A DNA stretch of 64,000 nt from Phytomonas francai (Eukaryota; Euglenozoa; Kinetoplastea; Trypanosomatida; Trypanosomatidae), in contig MJCC01000023.1 in assembly GCA_001766655.1 (NCBI GenBank), forward strand, positions 23,923 through 87,922, read 5' to 3'. Positions 34,107-43,214 of this stretch are shown piece after piece (within the stretch, counting starts at the first letter, position 1; each line of letters starts with the position of its first letter). The translations under genes were made by a program, and so were the position numbers. The notes under the pieces were generated by a model. That model was not told the origin of the DNA, ran no database searches, and saw only the letters and a program-made list of their open reading frames with translations.

Positions 34107-36476
34107 ATGATGTCCATGTTTACAACCTCACCCCACATCGCGGGGGCAATGATGCCGCTTTTCACCAGCACCACCACCTGTTTTCCGTCTCCGAGGCCCT
34201 TTGAGCCGTCCGCGTGCCGGCGAACCGCGCTCTTCCCGACCAACCCCAACGCCATTCCCGCCCCCCCGACGAAGCACCTGCCGCCGCGGCTGACGGATCT
34301 CTTCTCCGCGCCTGTCTGGGGCATGGGGCAGGAGCTTCCGCATGGGCTGAGGGCTCCAAACCGGGAAGGCGGCCGCGTGCAGGGCCCGGAGTACGAGGCC
34401 GAGCACCCGGATCTCCTCGCGCGCACCGTCCACCTCCGCTTTCTGCCGACCGGAATGCGGCAGGGCGAGCTCGCCGAGCTCTGCCGCACCTGCGGGGAGT
34501 ACCTGCGCGTGCGGATCTGCGGCAACTCCACGAGCAACCAAAATTGGATCTACGGCTTCGTCGAGTTCGCGAGCCGCGATGGGGTGGACCAGATGATGAA
34601 GTTGAGCGGGATGGAGCTGCCGAACGGCCCGGGGCGCCCGCCACTGCGGCTCAAGTGCAGTGCGGCGAAGCAGCGCATCGTCGACCGCGTCTTTCACGAC
34701 GCGAACGCGGAGACCGGCACGCCGTGCTCGTTTGGCCTCGGCGCCTTCGCCTCCCGTACTCTCAAGGACGCCCTCGAGAGCTACTTCAACCTCAAGACCA
34801 AGGAGGCGCAGCCGGCGAAGAGCAAGCCGCTCCTGGCCGAGGAGACGTGGCGCAACCCCGGCAGCGCGGGCAAACCGCTCAGCCCAAATGCCTTGTCGTT
34901 TTGCCCGGCTGTCGAGCCCTTTGGCGGGGCGGCCCCCGCGTGGCTCGGGGAGGCCCCCGGCAGGGCCCTCTTCGCGTTGTTCTCCCCGCCCCCCCCCGCG
35001 GGCTCCGACGGCGGCGACTCCCCCGCGGGGGTCACCCCGAGACCCGGCCGCGCCCCCCCGTCCGACGCGAGCAGCCTGGGCGTGGGGCCCGGGCTCAGCT
35101 CCGGCCCAGGCTCCGTCACAGGCCCAGGCTCACTGGCAGGCCCCATCCCAGTCACAGGCCCAGGCTCCGTCACAGGCCCAGGCTCACTGGCAGGCCCNGG
35201 CCCAGGCTCCGTCACAGGCCCAGGCTCACTGGCAGGCCCCATCCCAGTCACAGGCCCAGGCTCCGTCACAGGCCCAGGCTCACTGGCAGGCCCGGTTCCG
35301 GCCTTGACCTTTGCCGTGGCCCCTCGGGGGGCCGCCACGGGGTGCTCCCTCGGACCCGACCCGGCGGTGCAGCTCGCGCAGGAGCTGCGGTCGATGGCCC
35401 GGCGTGGGCTGCTGACGGAGGCCGTCGAGGTCGTTGAGCGCGGCCGCGCCTTCGCCCTCAAAGGCCTCCGCCTCGCTGATGTCTGCATGACGGGGGCCTC
35501 GCAGGACGACTTCGACGGCGCCGTGGGCGCGTTTCAGGCGCTTCTCGGGCTGCTGGACGAGCATTGTGGGCTGACCGGGGGGGCCGCGGAGATTGCCCCA
35601 GGGGACCCCTCCGCGGACCTCCCGCAGCGCGTCACTCAGCTCCGTCTGCTCGCGAACCTGATCTTAGCCCTGCTCTACTTCTCGCGGCGGAACCTCGCGA
35701 AGGGGGTTCCTTTCCTCGAGGCTATCGTGCGAACGAGCGAGGGGGTCCCACGGCTGGCAGTCCGGCGGCCCACCACCGCCATCTCAACCATATGCCAGCC
35801 AGCCGGCCGCGGCAAGGCTTCCTCTGAGGCTGTCCGGACCAGTTTCTGCCTTGGCGAGGGCCAAGAAAGAGAGATGGGGATTTTTAAAATGTTCGACATC
35901 ATCTCGGGCGCTCCTGAGAACGTCTTGAGTGCCGTGATGTCCTCGCTTCCAATTGAGGAAGAGGAAGGGGACCCTTGGACGAAGGGGACCGATGCACCGC
36001 TGAGGTCACAGGAACGGCGGAGGTTGCTTGGGCACCTTCTGTCTTCATTGGGGGGCGAGGTCCCAGTGAAGCACACGCCGACGGACTCTGTGGAGCTCTA
36101 CTACCGCGACATGGCCTTTCACGGCTATGTGCTGAGTGTATTGGTGACTATTGGGCTGGCGATGGAAGGGCTGAACCCGCAAGTAACCCGCAATGTGTCT
36201 GCTCTCGCCGCCGGGTATGCTCAGGATGTGCTCCAGATGCGGTGCGCCGCCTTGGATGCACTTCTTTGTGAGAGGAGTGAACCACCTTATGAGACAGCGA
36301 GGATGCGTTTGAGTGCATCTGTAGTCCCTGAACTCGGCGAGGCCCACGACATCACGGCATTCCCTCGCTTCTTCTTCAATGTGCTGAATCTCGACTTCCT
36401 GACAGCGTTCAAGGACTCGCACGAGTTCTGGCGGAGGCTCCCCCCGATGCACTGTATACGTTGCATCTCGTGCTGA
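34107..36476 (+). CDS. RRM-type RNA-binding protein with Gly/Pro/Ser minisatellite
   Basis: 789 residues from the first ATG at 34107 (more ATGs follow within 10 codons). An RNA recognition motif occupies about residues 106-190: RTVHLRFLPTGM is the RNP2-like strand and IYGFVEFASRDG the RNP1-like strand. RNP1 is degenerate (YGFVEF), as in several trypanosome RRM proteins. A Pro/Gly/Ser linker contains a 54-bp tandem repeat (35104-35300) with one ambiguous base. The C-terminal half is helical with no recognised domain. In kinetoplastids RRM proteins control mRNA stability and translation, since transcription is polycistronic; the target RNAs here are unknown. GC-rich 5' two thirds, more balanced 3' end. 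The unresolved base at 35198 means the repeat length is uncertain. Confidence 0.75.
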   Translation: MMSMFTTSPHIAGAMMPLFTSTTTCFPSPRPFEPSACRRTALFPTNPNAIPAPPTKHLPPRLTDLFSAPVWGMGQELPHGLRAPNREGGRVQGPEYEAEHPDLLARTVHLRFLPTGMRQGELAELCRTCGEYLRVRICGNSTSNQNWIYGFVEFASRDGVDQMMKLSGMELPNGPGRPPLRLKCSAAKQRIVDRVFHDANAETGTPCSFGLGAFASRTLKDALESYFNLKTKEAQPAKSKPLLAEETWRNPGSAGKPLSPNALSFCPAVEPFGGAAPAWLGEAPGRALFALFSPPPPAGSDGGDSPAGVTPRPGRAPPSDASSLGVGPGLSSGPGSVTGPGSLAGPIPVTGPGSVTGPGSLAGXGPGSVTGPGSLAGPIPVTGPGSVTGPGSLAGPVPALTFAVAPRGAATGCSLGPDPAVQLAQELRSMARRGLLTEAVEVVERGRAFALKGLRLADVCMTGASQDDFDGAVGAFQALLGLLDEHCGLTGGAAEIAPGDPSADLPQRVTQLRLLANLILALLYFSRRNLAKGVPFLEAIVRTSEGVPRLAVRRPTTAISTICQPAGRGKASSEAVRTSFCLGEGQEREMGIFKMFDIISGAPENVLSAVMSSLPIEEEEGDPWTKGTDAPLRSQERRRLLGHLLSSLGGEVPVKHTPTDSVELYYRDMAFHGYVLSVLVTIGLAMEGLNPQVTRNVSALAAGYAQDVLQMRCAALDALLCERSEPPYETARMRLSASVVPELGEAHDITAFPRFFFNVLNLDFLTAFKDSHEFWRRLPPMHCIRCISC
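35104..35300 (+). repeat. 54-bp coding minisatellite with an ambiguous base
   Basis: The unit encodes GPGSVTGPGSLAGPIPVT. The second unit lacks the PIPVT part, exactly where the single N (35198) lies, so the array may be collapsed or misassembled there. Confidence 0.9.
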
Positions 36477-38884
36477 AAGTGATGAGGAAGTGAGACGATT
36501 TGCACACTTTATTGTCATTAGATATACAAAAGAGAGGCTTCTGGAGATCGTTAGATGTTTAGAAACCTTTTCATAGAGGTGGTGAATAAGCGGAGTAGCA
36601 TTTTGCTTTAGTTCTTTTTGTTTCTTGCGTGAATGTGTCTTGCCATAGTTTTCCTTGTCTCCATTTTTACTTTATTTTTATAAGAGGAGTAAACATGCTT
36701 CCCAACTTACTCCCTTCCTCTACTTTTTAAATAATATTCTCTGTATGCGCTTTCTGTTATTTATTCACAGAACACTTAGAGTAGTATAGAAATTTTCTAT
36801 TTTTTATTTATTTGCATCTTAGATGACGTTGCTGTTAAATCAGTAAATCTATATGTATGCATAGGTGTTTGTTTGTATTCAGGTGTGGAATTCAAAGTGT
36901 TCTATAAACACAGGAAAAGCAAAAACTGTGTCTTCATCTGTCAGAGTTCTTTTTTTTTTTGGAATTCTATTACAGTAGTCCATGGGGATAATTATTTTGT
37001 TGAATTGTAGTTTCCCACCCCATTTGTTGTTGTTGTTGTGCATATGTACAATACGTTTTTATGCGTATATTCTTACCTTTAGGATCTCAACACCAACAAA
37101 AACGAATTTGATTTTACACTTTTTCAAGAATAATCTCATTTCATGTGTGTATAGTTTTATTCTTTTATTTCAAATTCTTCAACTTTATACAGCCAACTAC
37201 CTTACTTTTGTTGATTTGCGTTCATTACAGTTGATATTTCTCCTTGTTTTCTCTTCCAGTGGTTATAATGCCAATTTAGTTTACTTTTTTTTTTTTTTGA
37301 GATTACACTATAATCATCATCAAGCCATTAGTTGAACCGTATAGTGGTACGGAAAAAAGAATGCTGAAAATCGGAGAAAATAATAAATAATATAATATTT
37401 TTTCTTTTAGATATGCAGTTATAACATCAAGAAAAAAAGGGAATCTTTTTTTTTCAAAAGTATGCCATGCCGTGTTTAAACTCCTTTTAGTTTTTATTTT
37501 CATTTGACTTTTCAATCAAAAAATATATGTTTAGTGTTATATGAGTTATACTAGGTTCATGCTTTGCCATTTTCATTTTTTCTGTTGTACGTTTTAATAA
37601 CATCACCCTTAGCTTCACGGATACAAATGATCTTAGACAATACGTTTTATTAATCACATTCATCATTTTATCCGTTACATTTATAGAGGGAAAAAAGGAT
37701 CATGTCGAGAAGATAGAAAGAAACCTGCAACGGTTAATGGGTCTTTATTTGTAGTCATTCTGTTTTTAGTGTTCTTTTAGTATTACTTTTTTATTTTTTA
37801 TTTCAGGGATGAGAAAATGCTATATATATATATATATATAGGTAGCTTGGAAAATGTGTAATTTGTACGAAAAGAAAATATACCGTTGAATCTCTTTTCT
37901 TTTGCGTACCTCATTTTATTTTTTCGATTTCGAAAGAAGATTCTAACCTAAAGCATTCAACAGTAATACCGAATTGATAGTTTGATATTATGGTTATTCA
38001 AAATTACATATCCCGAGGGACGATTCTTTCACAGTTTTAAAAGCATAAAACTAATGCTCTTGAATCTCGAGGCTTGTGGGTCCCTAAATATGCATCTATG
38101 CGTGTATCTGTAGCCTAGCTAAATAATATTTTAAGGTAACGTTCTATAAAAGGAAATATAAAAGGGATGAATTTTCACTCTCTTTTTGTCAACTTCCTCA
38201 GCCCTTGCATATCATAGAGCAATACTAAAAAATGGAGATGATGAAGGTGAGGGTGATGGGAGTGTACAACTATAACATAGGGTTGACAGCACATATTACA
38301 ACTTCCAAAAAAATGCATAGATGTGGAATCAAACATTTTAAAAAAATCTATCCATTTTTTATATGTTTTCTTTGACCTTATAAAAGGTGAAGATGATGTA
38401 TGATATAGATAAGGTGCTGGGGAGGGGTGGCTTTCATACTATAAAAAACGACTTCACATTCTTTTTACCTTTTACTTTTACTTCTCACTTTTAAAAAAAA
38501 CGTGTTTCACTGAAGTAACGATAATATAACATTCTAAGAGTAGCTGTAGTACCCTAATTCCCGTACATCATCAAAATTAATTGTGAGTAATAATAGGTGG
38601 AATGCCTATCTTACTGTTAAGCGGATGCAAAGTCATAGAGTTTCATGAATTTAGCTCTAATTTCGCTCTACTTTTTCCCTATACCCGTTTTATTTTCCTT
38701 ATGTTTAGTTCTCTTTTTACTTCATTTTTTACAGATCTTCTATTCATTTTAGGTCCCGACAAGACTCTGAAGAAGGATAGGTATTGCTCTAGTGCAATTA
38801 TTGTTATTTACGTTTCTCTTATTCTTTTTTTTTTTTTTAAGGAATACAATACAATCAGAACAATAATAAGAAAATACCCAATCC
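36477..38884. other. Longest AT-rich spacer, no gene recognised
   Basis: Contains a GTT run near 37024-37039, T-runs and a TA microsatellite at about 37822-37841. Frames such as 36982-37335 and 38602-38904 are Phe/Ile-rich products of AT composition and are not supported. Confidence 0.65.
38825..38841 (+). promoter_or_regulatory. Candidate trans-splice acceptor for the type I membrane protein
   Basis: Fourteen consecutive T followed by AAG, AG at 38840-38841. The leader would be 43 nt to the ATG at 38885. Confidence 0.6.
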
Positions 38885-39952
38885 ATGGAATTTACCAATT
38901 GTAATCAAAAAATGCGGCATCCCGCAAATATCGCTTTCTTTGTATTGCTAATGGTGGGGCTGCTCACGATGGTCGCAGCAGCAGATGCTGTTGTGAAAGG
39001 TAATGCTAACATGAAGAGGATTTTTTCTCCTACATCGAAAGATGACATTAATGAGATTCCAAGCACCCCTACCTGCCGTGAGTGCGTGGAGCCTGTGGAG
39101 ATTAAATTCAACGACCCTTTTGACACTATTCGAGAATACTACACGGAGACCTGGAGGTTGCTCCTTTCATCTGGAACGGGGGAAGTTACTATGAACGATT
39201 ATAGGGAGCACTTGAGAGCGCAGTTGCGGGAGACTGTTCCTCAGTTGTCACAAACGTCTCTTATGGGTCAGTATAGGCTTTGCGAACGCCTGCGCAAGGA
39301 GCACGCGGCGGCAGAAATTGCGAAAAGAGGAGTAAACGAAGAAGGGGCCCCTCACGCAGAGCCACATGAGAGACTTGCAGAGCTGCACAGGGGTGTGCAA
39401 GCAACCCTCGACGAGCTCCACGAGGCGCTTTTCGCAGCCATTTGGGGACTCCCCCGACTGAATACTACTACCGCTTATTGGGTTGAGGAGTGGGAAATAG
39501 ACAAACAAGTGTATGGCCTGATGATATATAAATTACCCAGAGAGGGACCCTTTTACCTCTGGAAGCGACTTTGCCTCCCTCGTCAGGGTGAAGTATGGGA
39601 GCGAGTGAGCAGCGCATGCAGCCTAAAGATAAAGAACGTGATGAAGATGCTCCTACTGCTGAATAAAAAAACCCTCTCGACGGGTTTGGAGTTATACCAT
39701 CACCTGTGTAATTCACAGAACTGGAAAGCAGTTTCCCGTGGTAACTCATCGAGGGTCAAAGCTTCACTTCATAGGAAATCTCTACCCATTGAGCAGTTGT
39801 CTATTGATGAAGAATTTCATTTGGACCCGTTCTGGAGTATCTTTTCGTTGATCATGATTATCTACACGACGGGTCTTATCTCGACAGTGGTCCTCTTATG
39901 GAGCCTAAAAGGCCACCTTTCACGCAAAAAGACGCATCCAAAGAGTGCATGA
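38885..39952 (+). CDS. Type I membrane protein of unknown family
   Basis: 355 residues. A hydrophobic segment at about 15-34 (IAFFVLLMVGLLTMVAAADA) looks like a signal peptide. The start could be the ATG at 38885 or the in-frame ATG at 38915, which gives a more compact signal. A luminal or extracellular region follows with a CRECVE cysteine pair, a charged helical part and a WGLPRL/YLWKRLCLP segment. One transmembrane helix lies at about 313-337 (IFSLIMIIYTTGLISTVVLLW), with a short basic tail rich in Lys. No family is recognised. Codon use is moderate, less GC-rich than neighbouring genes. It is probably in the secretory pathway, but function is unknown. The short basic C-terminal tail could hold a retrieval signal, though no KKxx ending is present. 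Confidence 0.7.
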   Translation: MEFTNCNQKMRHPANIAFFVLLMVGLLTMVAAADAVVKGNANMKRIFSPTSKDDINEIPSTPTCRECVEPVEIKFNDPFDTIREYYTETWRLLLSSGTGEVTMNDYREHLRAQLRETVPQLSQTSLMGQYRLCERLRKEHAAAEIAKRGVNEEGAPHAEPHERLAELHRGVQATLDELHEALFAAIWGLPRLNTTTAYWVEEWEIDKQVYGLMIYKLPREGPFYLWKRLCLPRQGEVWERVSSACSLKIKNVMKMLLLLNKKTLSTGLELYHHLCNSQNWKAVSRGNSSRVKASLHRKSLPIEQLSIDEEFHLDPFWSIFSLIMIIYTTGLISTVVLLWSLKGHLSRKKTHPKSA

Positions 39953-41112
39953 TTGAAGGCTCGAAAGCGCATTTAACATCCTTTTTGGAACAAGCGGCGA
40001 ATGCAGCTTGTAGCAGAATGGTAAATTGGAGACTTTCCCTCAAAAAAGGGCTGGTGAATCCTCCTTTATTTTAAGCTTCTTCAGATGATTCGACTTTCCT
40101 TTTTGGATTAAGAATTGACACCTTTTGTTTTCTTTTTCTCACAGATCTGAAAAAAAGAAGACACGTTCACCGAGGGGCCTATTTTCAAAGGGAAAAATCA
40201 AGATCAACATGGTAAGTTGTGGGTGAGAGTGATATGAGATTCTTCGTCCGACAGAAGCATACTTCTTTTTCTTTTTTTTTTAAATTTAATTGTTTATGTT
40301 CTCATTCTCACAGCTGTGAGAAGTCCTTCACTTTGTTTACTTCATATTTTAAAAAGGAAACCTCAGAAAGAGTCCAGGCGGAGTGAATTGAAAACAGAGT
40401 ATCCTATTGTTTACTATAGAAAACCGCAAATCAGATCTACTACAAAAATACATTCATTTTATTATTATTCTTATAATTTCTTTATAATTATATATATATT
40501 CACATTACACAAAAAATGGAATGATCTAAGTGACTCGACATTAGACTTTCACACGATAAGAATTAGACTTCCAAAGAGTGTGCATTTCAGATTATTTATC
40601 TCTCTATTTATTTCAGATGGGATAAACAAACGTATCTCCTCCCCCCCTAAATAAGCTAAAATGTTATTTCTTTTTCCTATTTTTACTGTTAAGGAATAAT
40701 GCAATCTTAACCTGTGATACTTTTCGTATCCTTCAGAGTCCTTTTATTTCCCAGAGCAATTCAGTGCTTTTTTTTTTCAGACCTCCGCTTCATATGGGGG
40801 GCAGGTGTTGGCTATTTTTTGCTTCATTTAGTGCAAAGGGGTTTTTTGATGTGTAATTCTTCCGCTTGAGTACTAATTATCCTGTCCTCTTCCTCTTCTT
40901 TACATCCCATTTTTCTTCTATCCCCATAAGCGATCTCCTGTCTTTTTACAATTAGGAAGGTAAACAGTGACCCCTAGCGTGAGTTGAGTGCTCTCTCTGA
41001 CAATTAGAGGGTACATTAGGTTCTTTGATATTAGGTGTGCGCGTGTGTGACTACGTGGGAATCTCTTTGATTATCCCTCTCCCCCCTCTTCCAATCCCCC
41101 TCGCCTTCTCTC
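39953..41112. other. Intergenic spacer with intron-like splice signals and a pre-ATG pyrimidine block
   Basis: Two strong acceptor-like sites sharing TTCTCACAG lie at 40136-40144 and 40305-40313, with a consensus donor GTAAGT at 40212 between them. Just before the next gene, 41068-41112 is almost pure pyrimidine and runs directly into the ATG. No independent gene is supported. Confidence 0.55.
40212..40313 (+). other. Possible cis-intron or cryptic splice pair (GTAAGT to TTCTCACAG)
   Basis: A consensus 5' splice donor, a pyrimidine-rich tract (about 40261-40281) and a CACAG acceptor are spaced 102 nt apart. A second acceptor with the same last nine bases lies at 40143-40144. Cis-introns are rare in kinetoplastids, and the flanking exonic sequence has no recognised protein. 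Chance remains possible. Confidence 0.3.
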
Positions 41113-42456
41113 ATGTTCGTCCGGAGTCGTCTCGGGCGGGTCGCGCGGCTGGTCTCCCTCACGTTGGTGGAGTCCCCGGCGGTGGGCACGGCCTCGCTCA
41201 GCCTGCACCTCTCCCGCACCAACCCGTCCCGGGCCTACGGCTTTCAGCTCCAGGCCGACCCTGGCCCCCCCCCCTCTTCTTCCCTTCCCTCTTCCTCCCC
41301 CCCTTCTCTTTCCCCCCCTTCTCTTCCCCCCCCGTCTGTGACACCTCCTGTCTCGGGTTCCGTGACAGCCGCCGCGTCCTCGGGGGCACCGCCGTCCAGG
41401 CGGTATCGCCTGCTCGAGATGCCGCGTTTCCTGACCGCGGCCTCGCGGGCGCTGGCGGCGCTCTTCCCGAACTCCCGCGTGCCACAGGCCGGGGCGGTGT
41501 ACCTGAACGCGGTGAACGGGTGCTCGGCCGCGGACGCCAAGGGGATGATGCGCGCACTCATGGAGGGGAGGGCCCACGCCGTGGAGCTCAGCGTGGAGGG
41601 GATGCCCCCGCCGGAGAAGGGGCGGGTGCGGAAGGCCCCATCTGAGGGGGACGCACAGGCGGAATCGGAGCAAAAAACAAGGGGGAAGCTCCCTAGAAAA
41701 AAACAGAAGAAGGTAAGAGAGGCGAAAATGAAGTTGAAGGGGCGAAGGTTGCGCCAAGCGGCGCCGACGAAAGTCGTCAAAGAGACAGAGGAGGTGGGCT
41801 CGATACCCCCTGAGGACATCGAGGACATGACAGCCAAGATTATTGCGGAGTCATTGAACGACCCCAGTTTGAATACCGACGCCGATCCGGATCTCGGCGA
41901 TGAACGCTCCGCCACAAAACAGCCCAAGGGTCGAAAAGGAAGACCTTCAAAACGCCAGAGCACGGGGAAGAAAGGGGATGCGGGACTGGAATCGGAAGAG
42001 AATGAGCCAGCTGAGATGAGCCCCATGGGCGAAGCTAGAGCGGGCAATCCACTCATAGACAGCACCGCAGCCATTACTGAGCTCACCAAGAGGCTTTCCA
42101 CACTTGTCCCATCCTCGGATGAGGCGAGCGCGGATGAGACGAATCTGAAGGGCAAGCGACGTGGTAAGAAGAAATCAACAGACGAGATCTCGGAAGAGGC
42201 TGAAACTTCGTTAGGCAAGCTCAGCTCTAAAGGCAACAAGGGGAAGGCCCGCGGCAAGGCAAAGAAGAATATCAAGGACCTCTCGAAGGTGAAAAAATCC
42301 CGCCGAGCATCTGCCGCTACGGGAGATGCTGGCGACGGGGTGTTAGACGCTGCTGTGACTACAGCCTCGGCTGAGCGAGTCGGCACTAAGGGCTATGCTT
42401 CTGTTACTGGCGCGAAAAAGTCGGAAACTAGTGGATCATTTACGATGGAGTTATAG
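41113..42456 (+). CDS. PDZ-like protein with a long Lys-rich tail
   Basis: 447 residues. The N-terminal part resembles one PDZ-like module related to those in the next gene: an entry strand LHLSRTNPSRAYGFQLQ (Tyr42 where the sister protein has Trp), a Pro/Ser insertion of about 30 residues, then LNAVNGCSAADAKG and LMEGRAHAVELSVEG, which match the VNG loop and the last helix/strand of PDZ folds. From about 180 the protein is highly charged, with many Lys/Glu blocks (GKARGKAKKNIKDLSK), likely disordered and possibly nucleic-acid binding or nuclear/nucleolar. An in-frame ATG at 41419 starts an amphipathic segment MPRFLTAASRALAALFPNSR that looks like a mitochondrial presequence. Very GC-rich in the first 550 bases, moderate after. 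Confidence 0.65.
   Translation: MFVRSRLGRVARLVSLTLVESPAVGTASLSLHLSRTNPSRAYGFQLQADPGPPPSSSLPSSSPPSLSPPSLPPPSVTPPVSGSVTAAASSGAPPSRRYRLLEMPRFLTAASRALAALFPNSRVPQAGAVYLNAVNGCSAADAKGMMRALMEGRAHAVELSVEGMPPPEKGRVRKAPSEGDAQAESEQKTRGKLPRKKQKKVREAKMKLKGRRLRQAAPTKVVKETEEVGSIPPEDIEDMTAKIIAESLNDPSLNTDADPDLGDERSATKQPKGRKGRPSKRQSTGKKGDAGLESEENEPAEMSPMGEARAGNPLIDSTAAITELTKRLSTLVPSSDEASADETNLKGKRRGKKKSTDEISEEAETSLGKLSSKGNKGKARGKAKKNIKDLSKVKKSRRASAATGDAGDGVLDAAVTTASAERVGTKGYASVTGAKKSETSGSFTMEL
41263..41338 (+). repeat. Coding polypyrimidine tract (Pro/Ser)
   Basis: About 75 bases of nearly pure C/T inside the coding region. An AG follows at 41367-41368 and an in-frame ATG at 41419, so it could serve as an internal trans-splice signal. 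It may also form a triplex. Confidence 0.8.
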
Positions 42457-43214
42457 AGTTTGTTTTTTATGCGGTATTAGTAACCGCTAATGGGTTGTGG
42501 AAGCTCATTTTACTGCTCTGTATATGGTTTCCATGCATATACAACCAATAGACATATAGCAATGAATTTACATCAATAGAGTTGTTTATTTATTATTTCC
42601 TTTAATTTTCTACCTTATTTCTAGCTCCCTTTATGATGATCCTCTGTAATTGTACTGTTTTTATTACCACAGGGCGCTGAACTCTAGAGATATGATTTAG
42701 TTAAATTCCGATTTTCATTTGTTCGGAAAAGAAAAGGGCGGGGGGGCACAAGGAATTCCACAGGTAAAATAGTGCTATATTTCTTCCCCCTACTGAACAA
42801 ACCCGTGTAGAAATGGGTTACCGCATGTTTTGTTATTCATATTGTACCTTACACATATTCGTAGATTGTTTCAACATAAATGTAGTAGAGGATGCGCTGA
42901 AATTCCTCTTGGGGCCTTCAAGATGGCATAGATTTGTCAACTTGAACACTTAGTTGCATGTTTTTTTTTTTAAGGGTTTATCCTTTGAGCTCATTCGCTT
43001 TTAATTCTGGCGCTGTTGCTATTACTTACTACTACTAGTACTACCACTAGTAATATTATTAATTCTACATTATTATATCGAACATAGAGTGTGAAGACAA
43101 CCTGTACATTTATTCATTTAAAACTAGAGATAGTCCGCTTACCGAGGGCGTGCGTACAACGGCTACCACAAGTCCCATAGAACAGCTTATCGTCCTTCCC
43201 CTCCCCCCTCGACC
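42457..43214. other. AT-rich intergenic spacer between the two PDZ-like genes
   Basis: No gene. A T-run at 42961-42972, an ACT-type triplet run at about 43027-43060, and a short C/T block (43192-43212) directly before the next ATG. Confidence 0.65.

Noticed and set aside
38602..38904. 100-codon frame before the type I membrane protein gene
   Set aside because: Phe/Ile/Leu-rich product of AT-rich DNA, overlaps the following start and spans its likely splice acceptor.
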